A DNA stretch of 64,000 nt from JARFQW01 sp963842955 (GTDB lineage Bacteria; Pseudomonadota; Gammaproteobacteria; Steroidobacterales; XN24), in the NCBI GenBank assembly GCA_963842955.1, contig CAWJIJ010000001.1, positions 1 through 64,000 on the forward strand, read 5' to 3'. The translations under genes and the position numbers were made by a program. The first letter of the stretch is position 1. Every line of letters begins with the position of its first letter. Below, one piece after another: positions 1-8,518 of the stretch. Below the pieces are notes generated by a model. It saw only the letters and a list, made by a program, of their open reading frames with translations. It made no database searches and was not told where the DNA came from.

Positions 1-216
1 TTCTGGCCGGAACTTGCCGCCATAGGCTCAGCCGGGACGATTCTCGGCCTTGCCCGTGAGTGTTCGCGGGTGGAGGGAACACGGCGGATTTTGGGCGCCG
101 GTTTCTACGTACGCCGACCCCAATCGGTTTTTCTCGACTCCGGCCAGCGAGCGACCATAAACCGCTCTCAGGCCGGATGATCGTGGGTGAGGGTTTCTGC
201 CCTGCCGTGGTTGTGC

Positions 217-921
217 TCAGGCGCAGCGCGCCGGGTCGTAGCCGAATCTCTCGAAATCGTTGTCATAGCGATCGGCAACCCGCTGGCGCAGCGAGCGGTC
301 GCGGTAGAACTCGCTCCAATGCCGGTGACGGCTGCGGTTGAGGTGAGGCAGCGGATGGTCCAGGCCCAGCGGGGTAGCCAGCCGCGCCCAGTCCTGCTCC
401 ATGTTCTCGAGTCGGCCGACGTAGTCGGGGGGGCGCTGACCTTTTCGGTAGAGATGATAGGTCTGGGACTTGAGGTGCTTCTCTGTTGCCGCGTCGTCGT
501 GGTCGCAGGCTACCTCGGCGAACTCCTCGAACGACATGCCGGCAAACATCGGCAGGCCCTTCTTGAGAAATCCATGGTGTACCCCATGAACGATAGTGCC
601 GTGTGTCACGGGGTCGGCAGTGATCTTCTGGCAGTAGGTGGACACCAGCCGCGCGTAAGGGTTGCGGACGAAAGAGAACAGGGTCCAGTCGGCGTACTCA
701 TGCATGAGGCTGCGCTGGAAGACTCGAGTCCTTTCACCGTGCGGAATCGCCCGCGCGATGGAGGTATTCCCGCTCTTTGGCACTCTCGCGTAGATGAGCC
801 GATAGGCTGGCCAGAGCACGACCCGCGACCGGCGCATGCCGGGCCGGAGCAGCCTCGTCGAAGTCAGCCGCGAGAGCGTGCCTGTCTCCATGGTCTTCAA
901 GTCCATTTGCCGTCGTGACAT
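217..921 (-). CDS. Sulfotransferase family 2 protein
   Basis: Predicted PAPS-dependent sulfotransferase of 234 residues, moving a sulfonate group to an unidentified acceptor such as a carbohydrate. A 5'-phosphosulfate loop is visible as VPKSGNTSIARAI (residues 47-59). A 3'-phosphate-binding segment, SFVRNPYARLVS, lies near residues 83-94, followed by a conserved Tyr and a Lys-rich helix. The length fits the short bacterial members of the family. The start is the first ATG at 921; an in-frame ATG at 906 is possible, and neither has a strong ribosome binding site. No polysaccharide or Nod-like genes lie beside it, so the acceptor cannot be inferred. The 216 bases downstream and 450 bases upstream hold no recognisable gene. 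Confidence 0.75.
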   Translation of the reverse strand: MSRRQMDLKTMETGTLSRLTSTRLLRPGMRRSRVVLWPAYRLIYARVPKSGNTSIARAIPHGERTRVFQRSLMHEYADWTLFSFVRNPYARLVSTYCQKITADPVTHGTIVHGVHHGFLKKGLPMFAGMSFEEFAEVACDHDDAATEKHLKSQTYHLYRKGQRPPDYVGRLENMEQDWARLATPLGLDHPLPHLNRSRHRHWSEFYRDRSLRQRVADRYDNDFERFGYDPARCA

Positions 922-1371
922 TCCAAAGCCCGCGTTTCATGCCAGCGCCTTGTCCGGCCGGCCTGGCGACGCGCGAGCATCACGAGTCACCATACTGCGC
1001 CGACGGCGAAAGGCCAAGGGCATTCGCCCACGTGGTGTTCAGGCCATGGCTCGCGAACCCGAATGGTTTTCGTTAACTCGAATTGATTCCCATTTCTCGT
1101 TTTGGAAATGGGCAGCGTCAGGAGAACTCCGTCGCGTCGTCCACGTTGCTTCGCGCCATGCATGGCCTGGATAAAGGGAAGGAGACGCGTCTTGCGGAAT
1201 GTGAGCCAAGACACTGCTGCAACCCTGGAAAACTATTCCCGCCCGGATCCCGGACCCAGCTGCAAGATCAGGAGTTCCGGTCGCCGTTGAGCCCATTGCC
1301 CGCGGAACTGGGCGACCTCCCGGACGAGGAGCCCTGGATGGTCTGACAGGGACCCCGGCGCCATTGTATTT
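922..1371. other. Intergenic stretch with no recognised gene
   Basis: About 450 bases lie between the sulfotransferase start and the end of the phosphofructokinase gene. The open frames here are short and resemble no protein I know. An 8-bp inverted repeat, CCCATTTC/GAAATGGG, sits at 1089-1112 with an 8-base loop, but no T-tract follows on either strand, so it is not a convincing terminator. Confidence 0.4.
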
Positions 1372-2655
1372 CTACCATTGCGGTTGCCCCGTGCAGCCGA
1401 GCACGGCCTGCCAGAGGTCGCTGTGGAGGTCCAGCTGCCGGGTGCGGCCGACGGCCGTTCCGATGGGAACATGGACCAGGCTCTGATGGTGGAAGCCGAT
1501 CATCGCATCGGTTTTGCCGGCCATGCCCGCGTGCACAGCCATGCGTGCCATGCGATCGCTCAAGATGCGGTCCCAGGCATTGGCGGGACAGCTGCGCACC
1601 ATATAGCTGGGATCCAGGTACTTCAGGTTGAGTTCGATGTGGCGCTCCTTGAAGTGTGCGGTGATGCGATCACGCAGGAACACCCCGATATCCACATAGC
1701 GCACGTTGCCAGAGGCGTCCCGCTTCCCGGTTTCCTCGAAGAGATGCTGGCCGGCGCCCTCGGCGACGATGACCAGAGCATGGCCGCGCTCGACAACCCG
1801 CTTCTCGAGGGCGCCCAGAAAACCGCCGTCCCCTTCGAGCGGGAAGGGCACCTCGGGCACGAGCACGAAGTTCGCCTCCTGGCTGGCGACAGCGGCACCG
1901 GCGGCGATGAACCCGGCATTGCGCCCCATGAGTTTCACGAGGCCGACGCCGTTCGGGGCGCCGAGGGCCTCCACGTGGGCGCCCTTGACCACCTGCTGGC
2001 CGGCCTCGGCGGCCGACGCGAAGCCAAAACTCATCCACACATAGGGAATGTCGTTGTCGATGGTTTTCGGAATCCCGATCACGGCCTTGTCCAGACCGCG
2101 CTTCTCGATCTCCTCGACGATGCCGTGGGCGCCGCGCTGGGTGCCGTCGCCCCCGACGCAGAGCAGGATGTCGATCCCCTCGCTCTCCAGGAAATCCACC
2201 ATCACCTCGGCCGGCTGGCCGCCGCGGGAGCTGCCCAGCACCGTGCCGCCGAGATTGTGGATGTCATGGACAAATGTGGCATCGAGTTGGACGGGCGGGG
2301 AACCCTCGGCTGGATTCAGGCCCCGATAGCCTTCCCGGATACCGAGTACCCGATGCACACCGTAGTTGTGTATCAACTCGTAGTAGACGGAGCGGATGAC
2401 GTTATTCAGGCCGGGCGACAGGCCTCCGCAGGTCACCACCGCTACGGTGGTGGACTCCGGGTCAAAGAAAATCCGCTCGCGCGGGCCCGCCTTCTCCAGG
2501 CTGAGATCCCCTGGTCCGGCAGCGCTGATGCCGACCTCATCCTCCAGCAGGATGCGCCGATCGTCAGACACGAAGTCCCGCTTGCCCCTGCGGAGGGGGG
2601 AATCGAAGCGGCCTTCACCCAGCCTCTTGATCGTCAGGTCCCGGGCTGTCGTCAT
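1372..2655 (-). CDS. ATP-type 6-phosphofructokinase (long N-terminal extension)
   Basis: Phosphorylates fructose 6-phosphate to fructose 1,6-bisphosphate in glycolysis. The protein has 427 residues and begins with about 70 residues before the catalytic core, as in the plant, trypanosome and TP0108-like branch. Motifs are GGLSPGLNN (77-85), GGDGT (168-172), PKTIDND (196-202) and MGRNAGF. The GGDG glycine, equivalent to E. coli Gly104, favours ATP. The Lys of PKTIDND, equivalent to position 124, is the mixed pattern of family members shown or predicted to use ATP. The ATG at 2655 follows a good GGGAGGAG ribosome binding site, so upstream in-frame sequence is excluded. A second PFK of the PPi type lies at 5363-6625. 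Donor choice is inferred from motifs only. Confidence 0.88.
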   Translation of the reverse strand: MTTARDLTIKRLGEGRFDSPLRRGKRDFVSDDRRILLEDEVGISAAGPGDLSLEKAGPRERIFFDPESTTVAVVTCGGLSPGLNNVIRSVYYELIHNYGVHRVLGIREGYRGLNPAEGSPPVQLDATFVHDIHNLGGTVLGSSRGGQPAEVMVDFLESEGIDILLCVGGDGTQRGAHGIVEEIEKRGLDKAVIGIPKTIDNDIPYVWMSFGFASAAEAGQQVVKGAHVEALGAPNGVGLVKLMGRNAGFIAAGAAVASQEANFVLVPEVPFPLEGDGGFLGALEKRVVERGHALVIVAEGAGQHLFEETGKRDASGNVRYVDIGVFLRDRITAHFKERHIELNLKYLDPSYMVRSCPANAWDRILSDRMARMAVHAGMAGKTDAMIGFHHQSLVHVPIGTAVGRTRQLDLHSDLWQAVLGCTGQPQW

Positions 2656-2918
2656 GAGTCTCCTCCCTGGGGAATTACAGGTCTCGGCAACCGCCGCCCG
2701 GCCATGGGCCGCCAAGGCTGATTGCCCGGCGGCTGCCGACCGGTCCGGGTGACGTGCGATGGATCGAGGACTCATTCCGGGGAAGCCGCCGGACCTCGCG
2801 GCCAGCGGGTTCGAGTCCCTGCCTTTCGGGAACGAGAATAGTCGAATCTCCGGGGGTCGGAGTAAAAACTGGCGCCGCACCTTGCTCTTGCTCTGAGGCC
2901 CCTTGCGTTTGCTTTTCG

Positions 2919-2950
2919 GTCCATATGTCGATTATTCTCGACATATGGAC
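2919..2950. promoter_or_regulatory. Perfect palindrome over the arsR start (probable ArsR operator) with promoter elements
   Basis: Two 13-base arms, GTCCATATGTCGA and TCGACATATGGAC, are exact reverse complements separated by TTATTC. The right arm contains the arsR ATG at 2945. A candidate promoter overlaps it: TTGCTT at 2909-2914, an 18-base spacer, then TATTCT at 2933-2938. A transcript from it would begin at or very near the ATG, giving a leaderless or nearly leaderless arsR mRNA. Bound ArsR would cover both the -10 element and the start codon, which fits autorepression. The palindrome is seen directly; its role is inferred. Confidence 0.75.
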
Positions 2951-3325
2951 ATAGATTCTGCCGTTCAGTCCCTCGGGGCTCTTGCACAGCACAGCCGGCT
3001 CGCCGCCTTTCGCCTGCTGGTGCGTGCCGGCTCCCAGGGGCTGCCTGCGGGAGAGATCGCCCAGGCCCTGAGCATTCCCCACAACACGCTTTCGTCGCAT
3101 CTGGCAACGCTGGTCCAGGGCGGCCTTGTCTGCTCCCGCCGGGAAGGACGCAGCATCATCTACAGCATCGACTTCGCCGGTACCCGGGCCTTGCTCGGTT
3201 TCCTGGTGGAGGACTGCTGCCGCGGTGCGCCCGAGGTCTGCCGTCCGGCGCTGGACAGCGTTCTCGCGAGCTGTTGCCCGCCCACATCGCAAGGAGGACC
3301 CAGCGATGAAACGATTGCACGTTAA
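2945..3325 (+). CDS. arsR: ArsR/SmtB-family transcriptional repressor
   Basis: Winged-helix repressor of 126 residues expected to bind the operator over its own start and release it on arsenite or organoarsenical binding. The helix-turn-helix spans about residues 34-60 (recognition segment around SIPHNTLSSHLATL), followed by a wing at about 62-75. The C-terminal part carries Cys91-Cys92, Cys99 and Cys110-Cys111, consistent with the C-terminal As(III) site of some ArsR proteins. The ATG at 2945 matches the usual family start (M-x3-AVxxLxALAQ). Upstream in-frame TTG codons would only add sequence encoded by the operator. The gene overlaps arsI by 20 bases and heads a four-gene operon with arsI, arsC and acr3. 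Confidence 0.88.
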   Translation: MDIDSAVQSLGALAQHSRLAAFRLLVRAGSQGLPAGEIAQALSIPHNTLSSHLATLVQGGLVCSRREGRSIIYSIDFAGTRALLGFLVEDCCRGAPEVCRPALDSVLASCCPPTSQGGPSDETIAR

Positions 3326-3749
3326 TCTCGGTGTCGAGGATCTCGCGGCGTCCGTCGCCTTCTACACAGAGCTGTTCGCCGCCGAGCCGACGCTTCTGAA
3401 GTCCGACTACGCCCGATGGATGCTGGAAGATCCCCGTGTCAACTTTGCCGTCCGGACGGGCGGCGGAACGCCGGGAGTCGCTCATCTTGGCCTTCAGGCC
3501 GAAGACCGGACCGAACTCGAGGCCGTCTACGAGCGTCTGGCACGGGTCGGGGGACCGATCCTCGACGAGGGCGAGACCACCTGCTGCTATTCACGCTCGA
3601 ACAAGCGCTGGGTGCGCGACCCCAACGGTGTGGCCTGGGAAGCGTTTCTCACCCACGGCACGGTGTCCGCCGGCGAGCACAATCGCCACGTCGAGGTTCC
3701 GCCCGCGACACCGTCCGCGCGGAAGTGCTGCGCGACGCCGTCGTCGTGA
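3306..3749 (+). CDS. arsI: ArsI/CadI-family VOC dioxygenase (probable C-As lyase)
   Basis: Glyoxalase/VOC-fold metalloprotein of 147 residues. Family members cleave the C-As bond of trivalent organoarsenicals using Fe(II) and oxygen; CadI relatives are metal-induced proteins of less clear function. Candidate metal ligands are His5, His60 and Glu112. A Cys93-Cys94 pair in TTCCYSRSNKRW is the hallmark substrate thiol pair. A strong AAGGAGG ribosome binding site precedes the ATG even though the start lies inside arsR. The stop overlaps a GTG start for arsC. Its place between arsR and arsC supports arsenic detoxification. The last 25 residues or so are rich in Ala, Pro and Cys and may be poorly ordered. 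Confidence 0.85.
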   Translation: MKRLHVNLGVEDLAASVAFYTELFAAEPTLLKSDYARWMLEDPRVNFAVRTGGGTPGVAHLGLQAEDRTELEAVYERLARVGGPILDEGETTCCYSRSNKRWVRDPNGVAWEAFLTHGTVSAGEHNRHVEVPPATPSARKCCATPSS

Positions 3750-4174
3750 TCGCTCCGGCGGATCCCAGGCGGATCCTGGTGCTCTGCACGGGCAACTCGT
3801 GCCGTTCCATCATGGCGGAAGCGCTGATCAACACGCTGGGCGGCGGCCGCTACCGGGCGTGGAGCGCGGGCAGCCGGCCCACGGGCACCGTGCACCCCAG
3901 GGCACTGGAAACCCTCGCCCGGCACGGGGTCGACGCCGGATCGCCGAAAAGCCAGTCGTGGGACGACTATGCGGGCCGTCCCTTCGACTGCGTGCTGACG
4001 GTCTGTGACTCGGCCGCGGCCGAAACCTGCCCGGCTTTTCCGGGGGGCTTCGAGCGCGTGCACTGGAGCATCCCGGACCCGGCTCGTGCCGAAGGTACCG
4101 GGCAGGACGTGGACGAGGCGTTCGAGCAGGCGTTCACGCTGCTCAGGCAGCGCATCGAGGACGAGATCCTGTGA
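3746..4174 (+). CDS. arsC: Arsenate reductase, low-molecular-weight phosphatase type
   Basis: Reduces As(V) to As(III) using the fold of low-molecular-weight tyrosine phosphatases, so the efflux pump encoded next can export it. From the GTG at 3746 the protein has 142 residues. The catalytic P-loop is CTGNSCRS (Cys14, Arg20). Cys82, Cys87 and Cys95 lie in FDCVLTVCDSAAAETCP, the redox relay region of thioredoxin-coupled ArsC enzymes. An upstream GTG at 3725 would add seven residues. I prefer 3746 because it overlaps the arsI stop in a GTGA arrangement typical of coupled translation. The stop overlaps the acr3 start in the same way. Confidence 0.9.
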   Translation: MIAPADPRRILVLCTGNSCRSIMAEALINTLGGGRYRAWSAGSRPTGTVHPRALETLARHGVDAGSPKSQSWDDYAGRPFDCVLTVCDSAAAETCPAFPGGFERVHWSIPDPARAEGTGQDVDEAFEQAFTLLRQRIEDEIL

Positions 4175-5253
4175 CTGCGAACGATTCTCCCATGGGCCTC
4201 TTCGAGCGTCTTCTGACGGTGTGGGTCGCCCTGGGCATCGTCGCCGGTGTGGGGCTCGGAGCACTGTTCCCCGGTCTTTTTCAGGCCATCGCGGGTCTCG
4301 AGATTGCGAACGTCAACCTCGTCGTGGCGGTGTTCATCTGGGTGATGATCTACCCGATGATGGTCAACGTGGACTTTGGCTCGGTCCGTGACGTCGGCCG
4401 GCGGCCAAAAGGTCTGTGCATCACGCTGGTCGTCAACTGGCTCATCAAGCCGTTCACCATGGCGGCTCTCGGCGTGCTTTTTTTCGAGTCGATTTTTGCC
4501 GGTCTCGTCGAGCCCTCGGCCGCCCGTGAGTACATCGCGGGAATGATCCTGCTGGGTGTGGCCCCCTGCACGGCGATGGTTTTCGTATGGAGCCAGCTGG
4601 TACGCGGCGACCCCAACTACACCCTCGTCCAGGTCTCCATCAACGACCTCATCATGGTGATCGCTTTCGCTCCGCTGGCAGCTTTCCTCCTCGGCATCAC
4701 CAACGTGATCGTGCCTTGGGAGACGCTGTTGCTGTCCGTGGTGCTGTATGTCGTGACGCCGCTGGCGGCCGGATACCTCACCCGGCGAGTCCTGGACGAG
4801 GAGAGCAACGCGGAGCGGGTCGCCGAGTTCACGGCCCGGATAAAGCCGTTTTCCATCGCGGGACTGATTGCGACCGTCGTGCTGCTCTTCGGATTCCAGG
4901 CGGGGAAGATTCTCTCTCAGCCGGGGGTTATCGTGCTCATTGCAATCCCGCTGCTGGTTCAGAGCTACGGCATATTCGCGCTGGCCTACGGCTGGGCATA
5001 CGCGTGGCGGGTGCCCTTCGAGACGGCGGCCCCGGCAGCGCTCATCGGCACGTCCAACTTCTTCGAGCTGGCCGTCGCCGTGGCCATCAGCCTGTTCGGC
5101 CTCGATTCCGGTGCCGCGCTGGCAACCGTCGTCGGTGTCCTGGTGGAGGTCCCCGTGATGCTTTCGCTGGTCGCGATCGCGAACCGGACCCGTCACTGGT
5201 TCCCCGCTGCCGGCACTGCGGCGAGCGAGGCATCGATCGACCGCGCAGCTTAA
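4171..5253 (+). CDS. acr3: ACR3-family arsenite efflux permease
   Basis: Inner-membrane arsenite exporter of the bile/arsenite/riboflavin transporter superfamily, 360 residues with about ten hydrophobic segments. The ACR3 signature VNWLIKPFTMA lies near residues 88-98. The conserved cysteine in GVAPCTAMVFVWS is Cys133, required for transport in characterised members. The GTG at 4171 overlaps the arsC TGA; an ATG at 4192 (MGLFERLL) is an alternative start. It is the last gene of the arsenic operon. About 100 intergenic bases follow, with only a weak inverted repeat (GACGGCA/TGCCGTC, about 5264-5293). Confidence 0.93.
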   Translation: MTANDSPMGLFERLLTVWVALGIVAGVGLGALFPGLFQAIAGLEIANVNLVVAVFIWVMIYPMMVNVDFGSVRDVGRRPKGLCITLVVNWLIKPFTMAALGVLFFESIFAGLVEPSAAREYIAGMILLGVAPCTAMVFVWSQLVRGDPNYTLVQVSINDLIMVIAFAPLAAFLLGITNVIVPWETLLLSVVLYVVTPLAAGYLTRRVLDEESNAERVAEFTARIKPFSIAGLIATVVLLFGFQAGKILSQPGVIVLIAIPLLVQSYGIFALAYGWAYAWRVPFETAAPAALIGTSNFFELAVAVAISLFGLDSGAALATVVGVLVEVPVMLSLVAIANRTRHWFPAAGTAASEASIDRAA

Positions 5254-5362
5254 GCAACCTGGTTGACGGCAGTGACGGGAACATACGTGCCGTCGCCGGG
5301 TCGGGCAGTTCCGCGAGAGCGTGCCTGCGCACGGGGGTCTCTTGCGGGTCGGGCGGAGACGC

Positions 5363-6625
5363 CTACTCCGGCGGCTCCCAGCCTTCTTTCAGCTTCTTCG
5401 CCACCAGCTCGTTCTTGAGCTTGACGTACTGGGGCAGGCCGCCCTTGTAGGGGGGATAGTCCTCGCCCTGGATCAGGGGTTCCAGGTAGCGTCGTCCCGC
5501 GGCCGTGACGTTGAACCCGTCCGGCGTAATGTACCGCTTGGGTAGCTTGCGTTCGACGTTGGCCACTTTTTCCAGCGGGACCGATCCCACCGACCAGCGA
5601 TAGGGCTCGTCCGACTCCCGGACGATGATCGGCATCTGGCCGTGGATGCCGGCCACTGCCAGCTCCACCGCGGCCTTGCCCATGGCATAGGCCTGTTCCA
5701 CGTCCGTTGCCGAGGCGATATGCCGGGCGGAGCGCTGGAGATAGTCGGCGACGGCCCAGTGATACTTGTAGCCGAACCGGTTCTTGATCATTTCCGCAAG
5801 CCGGGGGGCGACGCCTCCCAGCTGGTGGTGGCCGAAGGCATCCGTGCTCCCGGCTTCCGACACGAAGCGCCCGCTGGGCCAGCGCACGCCTTCGGACACC
5901 ACGATGACGCAGTTGTCGTACTTCTCGACGTTCTCCTTGACGAGTTCCAGGAAGCGGACCTCGTCAAAAGGCACTTCGGGAAAGAGGATGATGTGGGGCG
6001 GTTCGCTGCGCCTTGGACCGGCAAGCGCACCGGCGGCAGCGATCCAGCCCGCATGGCGGCCCATGACCTCCAGGATGAACACCTTTGTATTCGGCATGGA
6101 AGTCACGTCGATTCCGGCTTCTCGTATCGAGATCGCCACGTACTTGGCCACCGAACCGAACCCGGGGCAGGTATCGGTCTCCGGCAGATCGTTATCCACG
6201 GTCTTTGGCACGCCCACGCAGGTGATCTCGTAACCCATCTTATGACCGATTTGCGCCACCTTGTTGGCGGTATCCATCGAGTCGCCGCCGCCGTTATAGA
6301 TGAAGTAGCCGATGTTGTGGGCCATGAAGACTTCGATGAGGCGCTGATACTCGGCGGCGCTCTCTTCGAGGCTGTGGAGCTTGTAGCGAACCGATCCGAA
6401 CGCGCCGCCGGGGGTATGCCGAAGAGCGGCGATATCCTTGGCACTCTCGTGGCTGGTATCAATCAGCTCTTCCTTGAGTGCTCCGAGGATACCCATGCGG
6501 CCGGCGTAAACCTTGCCGATGCTGTCCTTGTTTTCGCGGGCGGTTTCGATGACGCCGCAGGCCGTCGCGTTGATAACGGCGGTGACGCCGCCGGACTGGG
6601 CATAAAAGAGATTCTTCCTGGCCAT
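5363..6625 (-). CDS. pfp: Pyrophosphate-dependent phosphofructokinase
   Basis: Interconverts fructose 6-phosphate and fructose 1,6-bisphosphate using pyrophosphate, a near-equilibrium step that works in glycolysis and gluconeogenesis. It has 420 residues and a core starting almost at the N-terminus (YAQSGGVTAVIN, residues 8-19). Donor-site motifs are GGGDS (112-116), placing Asp at the E. coli Gly104 position, and PKTVDND (140-146), placing Lys at position 124. This Asp/Lys pair marks PPi-specific enzymes. MGRHAGWIA binds the sugar phosphate. The ATG at 6625 faces the divergent adk across 159 bases. It differs clearly from the ATP-type PFK at 1372-2655, so it is not a recent duplicate. Confidence 0.9.
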   Translation of the reverse strand: MARKNLFYAQSGGVTAVINATACGVIETARENKDSIGKVYAGRMGILGALKEELIDTSHESAKDIAALRHTPGGAFGSVRYKLHSLEESAAEYQRLIEVFMAHNIGYFIYNGGGDSMDTANKVAQIGHKMGYEITCVGVPKTVDNDLPETDTCPGFGSVAKYVAISIREAGIDVTSMPNTKVFILEVMGRHAGWIAAAGALAGPRRSEPPHIILFPEVPFDEVRFLELVKENVEKYDNCVIVVSEGVRWPSGRFVSEAGSTDAFGHHQLGGVAPRLAEMIKNRFGYKYHWAVADYLQRSARHIASATDVEQAYAMGKAAVELAVAGIHGQMPIIVRESDEPYRWSVGSVPLEKVANVERKLPKRYITPDGFNVTAAGRRYLEPLIQGEDYPPYKGGLPQYVKLKNELVAKKLKEGWEPPE

Positions 6626-6784
6626 TGCGAGTTCCGAAACAGGCGTGTCGCCGACGGGCCGGAAGCATAACGGATCTGCCGGCGCCCTTCATGCCGTTTG
6701 ACGAGGCATCCCCTGGCGGTTAGTTTGGCCAGCCCGGGGGTCCTGGGTTTCGGGAACCAATCGAATCAGAGGGGCGGCGGCATC

Positions 6785-7442
6785 ATGCGCATCGTACTTA
6801 TGGGGGCGCCCGGCTCGGGCAAGGGCACTCAGGCCAAGAAACTGGTAGCGGACTTCGGCTACCCGCAGATCTCCACCGGCGATCTTCTCCGCGACGCGGT
6901 AGCCCGGGGCACCGATTTCGGTCTGCAGGCGAAGGCGGCCATGGACAACGGCCAGCTGGTCACTGACGACATCGTGCTGGGCATCATTCGCGAGCGGCTG
7001 GTTCAGCCGGATGCTGCCGGCGGTTTTATCCTGGACGGATTTCCGCGCAATATTCCGCAGGCCGAAGCGCTGGATAGTCTGCTGGCCGAGATGGAGACGC
7101 CGTTGGATTCCGCTGTCCTCATGGACGTGGATTTCGATGTGCTCTTCAAGCGGCTGACAGGCCGACGAACCTGCGGCAGCTGCGGCAAGGTCTTCAACGT
7201 CCATTTCATGCCGCCGGCAGAAGGAAGGCGTCTGCGATGGCTGCGGCGCTGCAGACCTCGTGCAGCGTTCCGACGACAAGGAAGAAACCATCGGCAAGCG
7301 GCTGGAGGTGTACCAGCGGGAAACCGAGCCCCTGGTCGAGTTCTACGAGCGCGCCGGCAAACTCAAGGTCGTGGCCGCCGACGGCGACGTGGGCGAGGTC
7401 TACGGGCGCCTGAAGACGGCGGTCGGCCTGGCTGACAGTTAG
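6785..7442 (+). CDS. adk: Adenylate kinase (frame broken by one extra base)
   Basis: Catalyses AMP + ATP to 2 ADP and is normally essential. The first frame gives MRIVLMGAPGSGKGTQ with the P-loop at residues 7-15, STGDLL, the LDGFPR nucleoside-binding motif and the first half of a zinc LID, Cys130-x2-Cys133. At about 7220-7228 the frame breaks. Dropping one base there joins it to GVCDGCGADLVQRSDDKEET, which supplies the second Cys pair and the conserved C-terminus ending at 7442. The span is 658 bases, one more than a multiple of three. The repaired protein is about 218 residues, normal for the family. I read this as a consensus error rather than a dead gene. The last bases overlap the convergent rnd by 4. 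Confidence 0.88.
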
Positions 7443-8518
7443 CCGGGCTCCAGCGCCTCGAGCAGCGCTGCGCCGGCGACGTCCCGGCGCCAGCCCGTCA
7501 GGACCGCCAGTTCCCGCTCACCGCGGACCAGGCGCTCCAGCTCCTTGCGCGTCGCGATCAGGGGAGCCGCGATCGTTTCCCGTTCCGACGCGGCCCGTAC
7601 CAGGGCGGCAAGCCGCTTGAGTTGGCGCTCTTCGGCGGGCTCCAGCCGATCCCTCGGCGTCAGCGCGGGAATTTCCCCGTCTTCCATCGGCAACTCGAGC
7701 AGACGTTCCAGATCACTTCCGTGGCGCCGCTGAACCGCGGGGGGAAGCCGGCTCATATTCTCTCGGCTCTCCGCGAGCGCAAGCAGTGCCTCGTCCTTGA
7801 GAATCCAGCGCCGCGGCCGGTTCCGGTCCATGGCCATCTGCTCGCGCCAGGCGGCAAGCCGCGCCAGCCGGCCGAGAGCCGGCCCGCCAAGACGACTGAA
7901 GCCCTTGACCCGCATCCAGGCCTCGGCCGGATCGGTCTCATAGAGCCCCGGCTGGGCGAGGGCGGCGCATTCGTCAGCCAGCCACGAATCCCGCCCCCGG
8001 GCCGCAAGGTCGGCATCGAGGGTCGCCCGAAGCTCGGGCAGGTGGGCCACATCGTCCGCCGCGTAGGCCAGCTGGGCTTCGCTCAGGGGCCGGCGCGACC
8101 AGTCCGTGCGCGCATGGCCTTTTTCGACCGTGATTCCCAGTACCGCCTCCACGAGCGCGGCATAGCCCAGCTGATCGCCATGGCCCAGCAGCCCGGCGGC
8201 AATCTGGGTGTCATAGACGGGGGCGGGTACCGATCCGGTCGCCTGGTAGAGCACTTCGAGATCCTGGCGGGCCGCGTGCAGGACCTTGGTGACCCCGGGG
8301 TCGGCCAACAGCTCCCCCAGCCGGGGAGGGATGCCCAGCGCCAGCGTGTCGAGGCAGGCCAGCTGCTCGCCGTCGGTAAGCTGAATCAGGCACAGGTGGG
8401 CCCGGTAGGTGTCCTCGCGCAGGAACTCCGTGTCCATGTAGAGATACTCGGGCTGCCCCAGCGCGTCGAGGAACGCGGCGGCGCGGTCAGGATCATCGAT
8501 GAATTGGGGTCTGCTCAT
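7439..8518 (-). CDS. rnd: Ribonuclease D
   Basis: 3'-5' exoribonuclease that trims tRNA and other structured RNA 3' ends, 359 residues. The DEDD-family nuclease domain occupies about residues 1-180: YMDTEFLRE supplies the first Asp and Glu, later Asp residues occur in LEVLYQ/VYDTQIA, and LAYAADDVAHLPEL holds the Tyr and Asp of the third exonuclease motif. One or two HRDC domains follow (about 205-359; KDEALLALAESRE). The ATG at 8518 gives the usual MxxPxFIDDP start. The gene is convergent with adk and overlaps it by 4 bases. Confidence 0.9.
   Translation of the reverse strand: MSRPQFIDDPDRAAAFLDALGQPEYLYMDTEFLREDTYRAHLCLIQLTDGEQLACLDTLALGIPPRLGELLADPGVTKVLHAARQDLEVLYQATGSVPAPVYDTQIAAGLLGHGDQLGYAALVEAVLGITVEKGHARTDWSRRPLSEAQLAYAADDVAHLPELRATLDADLAARGRDSWLADECAALAQPGLYETDPAEAWMRVKGFSRLGGPALGRLARLAAWREQMAMDRNRPRRWILKDEALLALAESRENMSRLPPAVQRRHGSDLERLLELPMEDGEIPALTPRDRLEPAEERQLKRLAALVRAASERETIAAPLIATRKELERLVRGERELAVLTGWRRDVAGAALLEALEPG

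Noticed and set aside
187..918. A 243-codon plus-strand frame opposite the sulfotransferase
   Set aside because: It lacks any recognisable motif and is the mirror of a gene with clear PAPS-binding motifs.
1089..1112. Inverted repeat CCCATTTC/GAAATGGG as a terminator
   Set aside because: No T-tract on either strand and no gene end close by on the matching strand.
2807..2819. GGGTTCGAGTCCC resembling a tRNA T-arm
   Set aside because: Flanking bases cannot form a five-pair T-stem, and no acceptor, D or anticodon stem is found nearby. At best a chance match or a decayed fragment.
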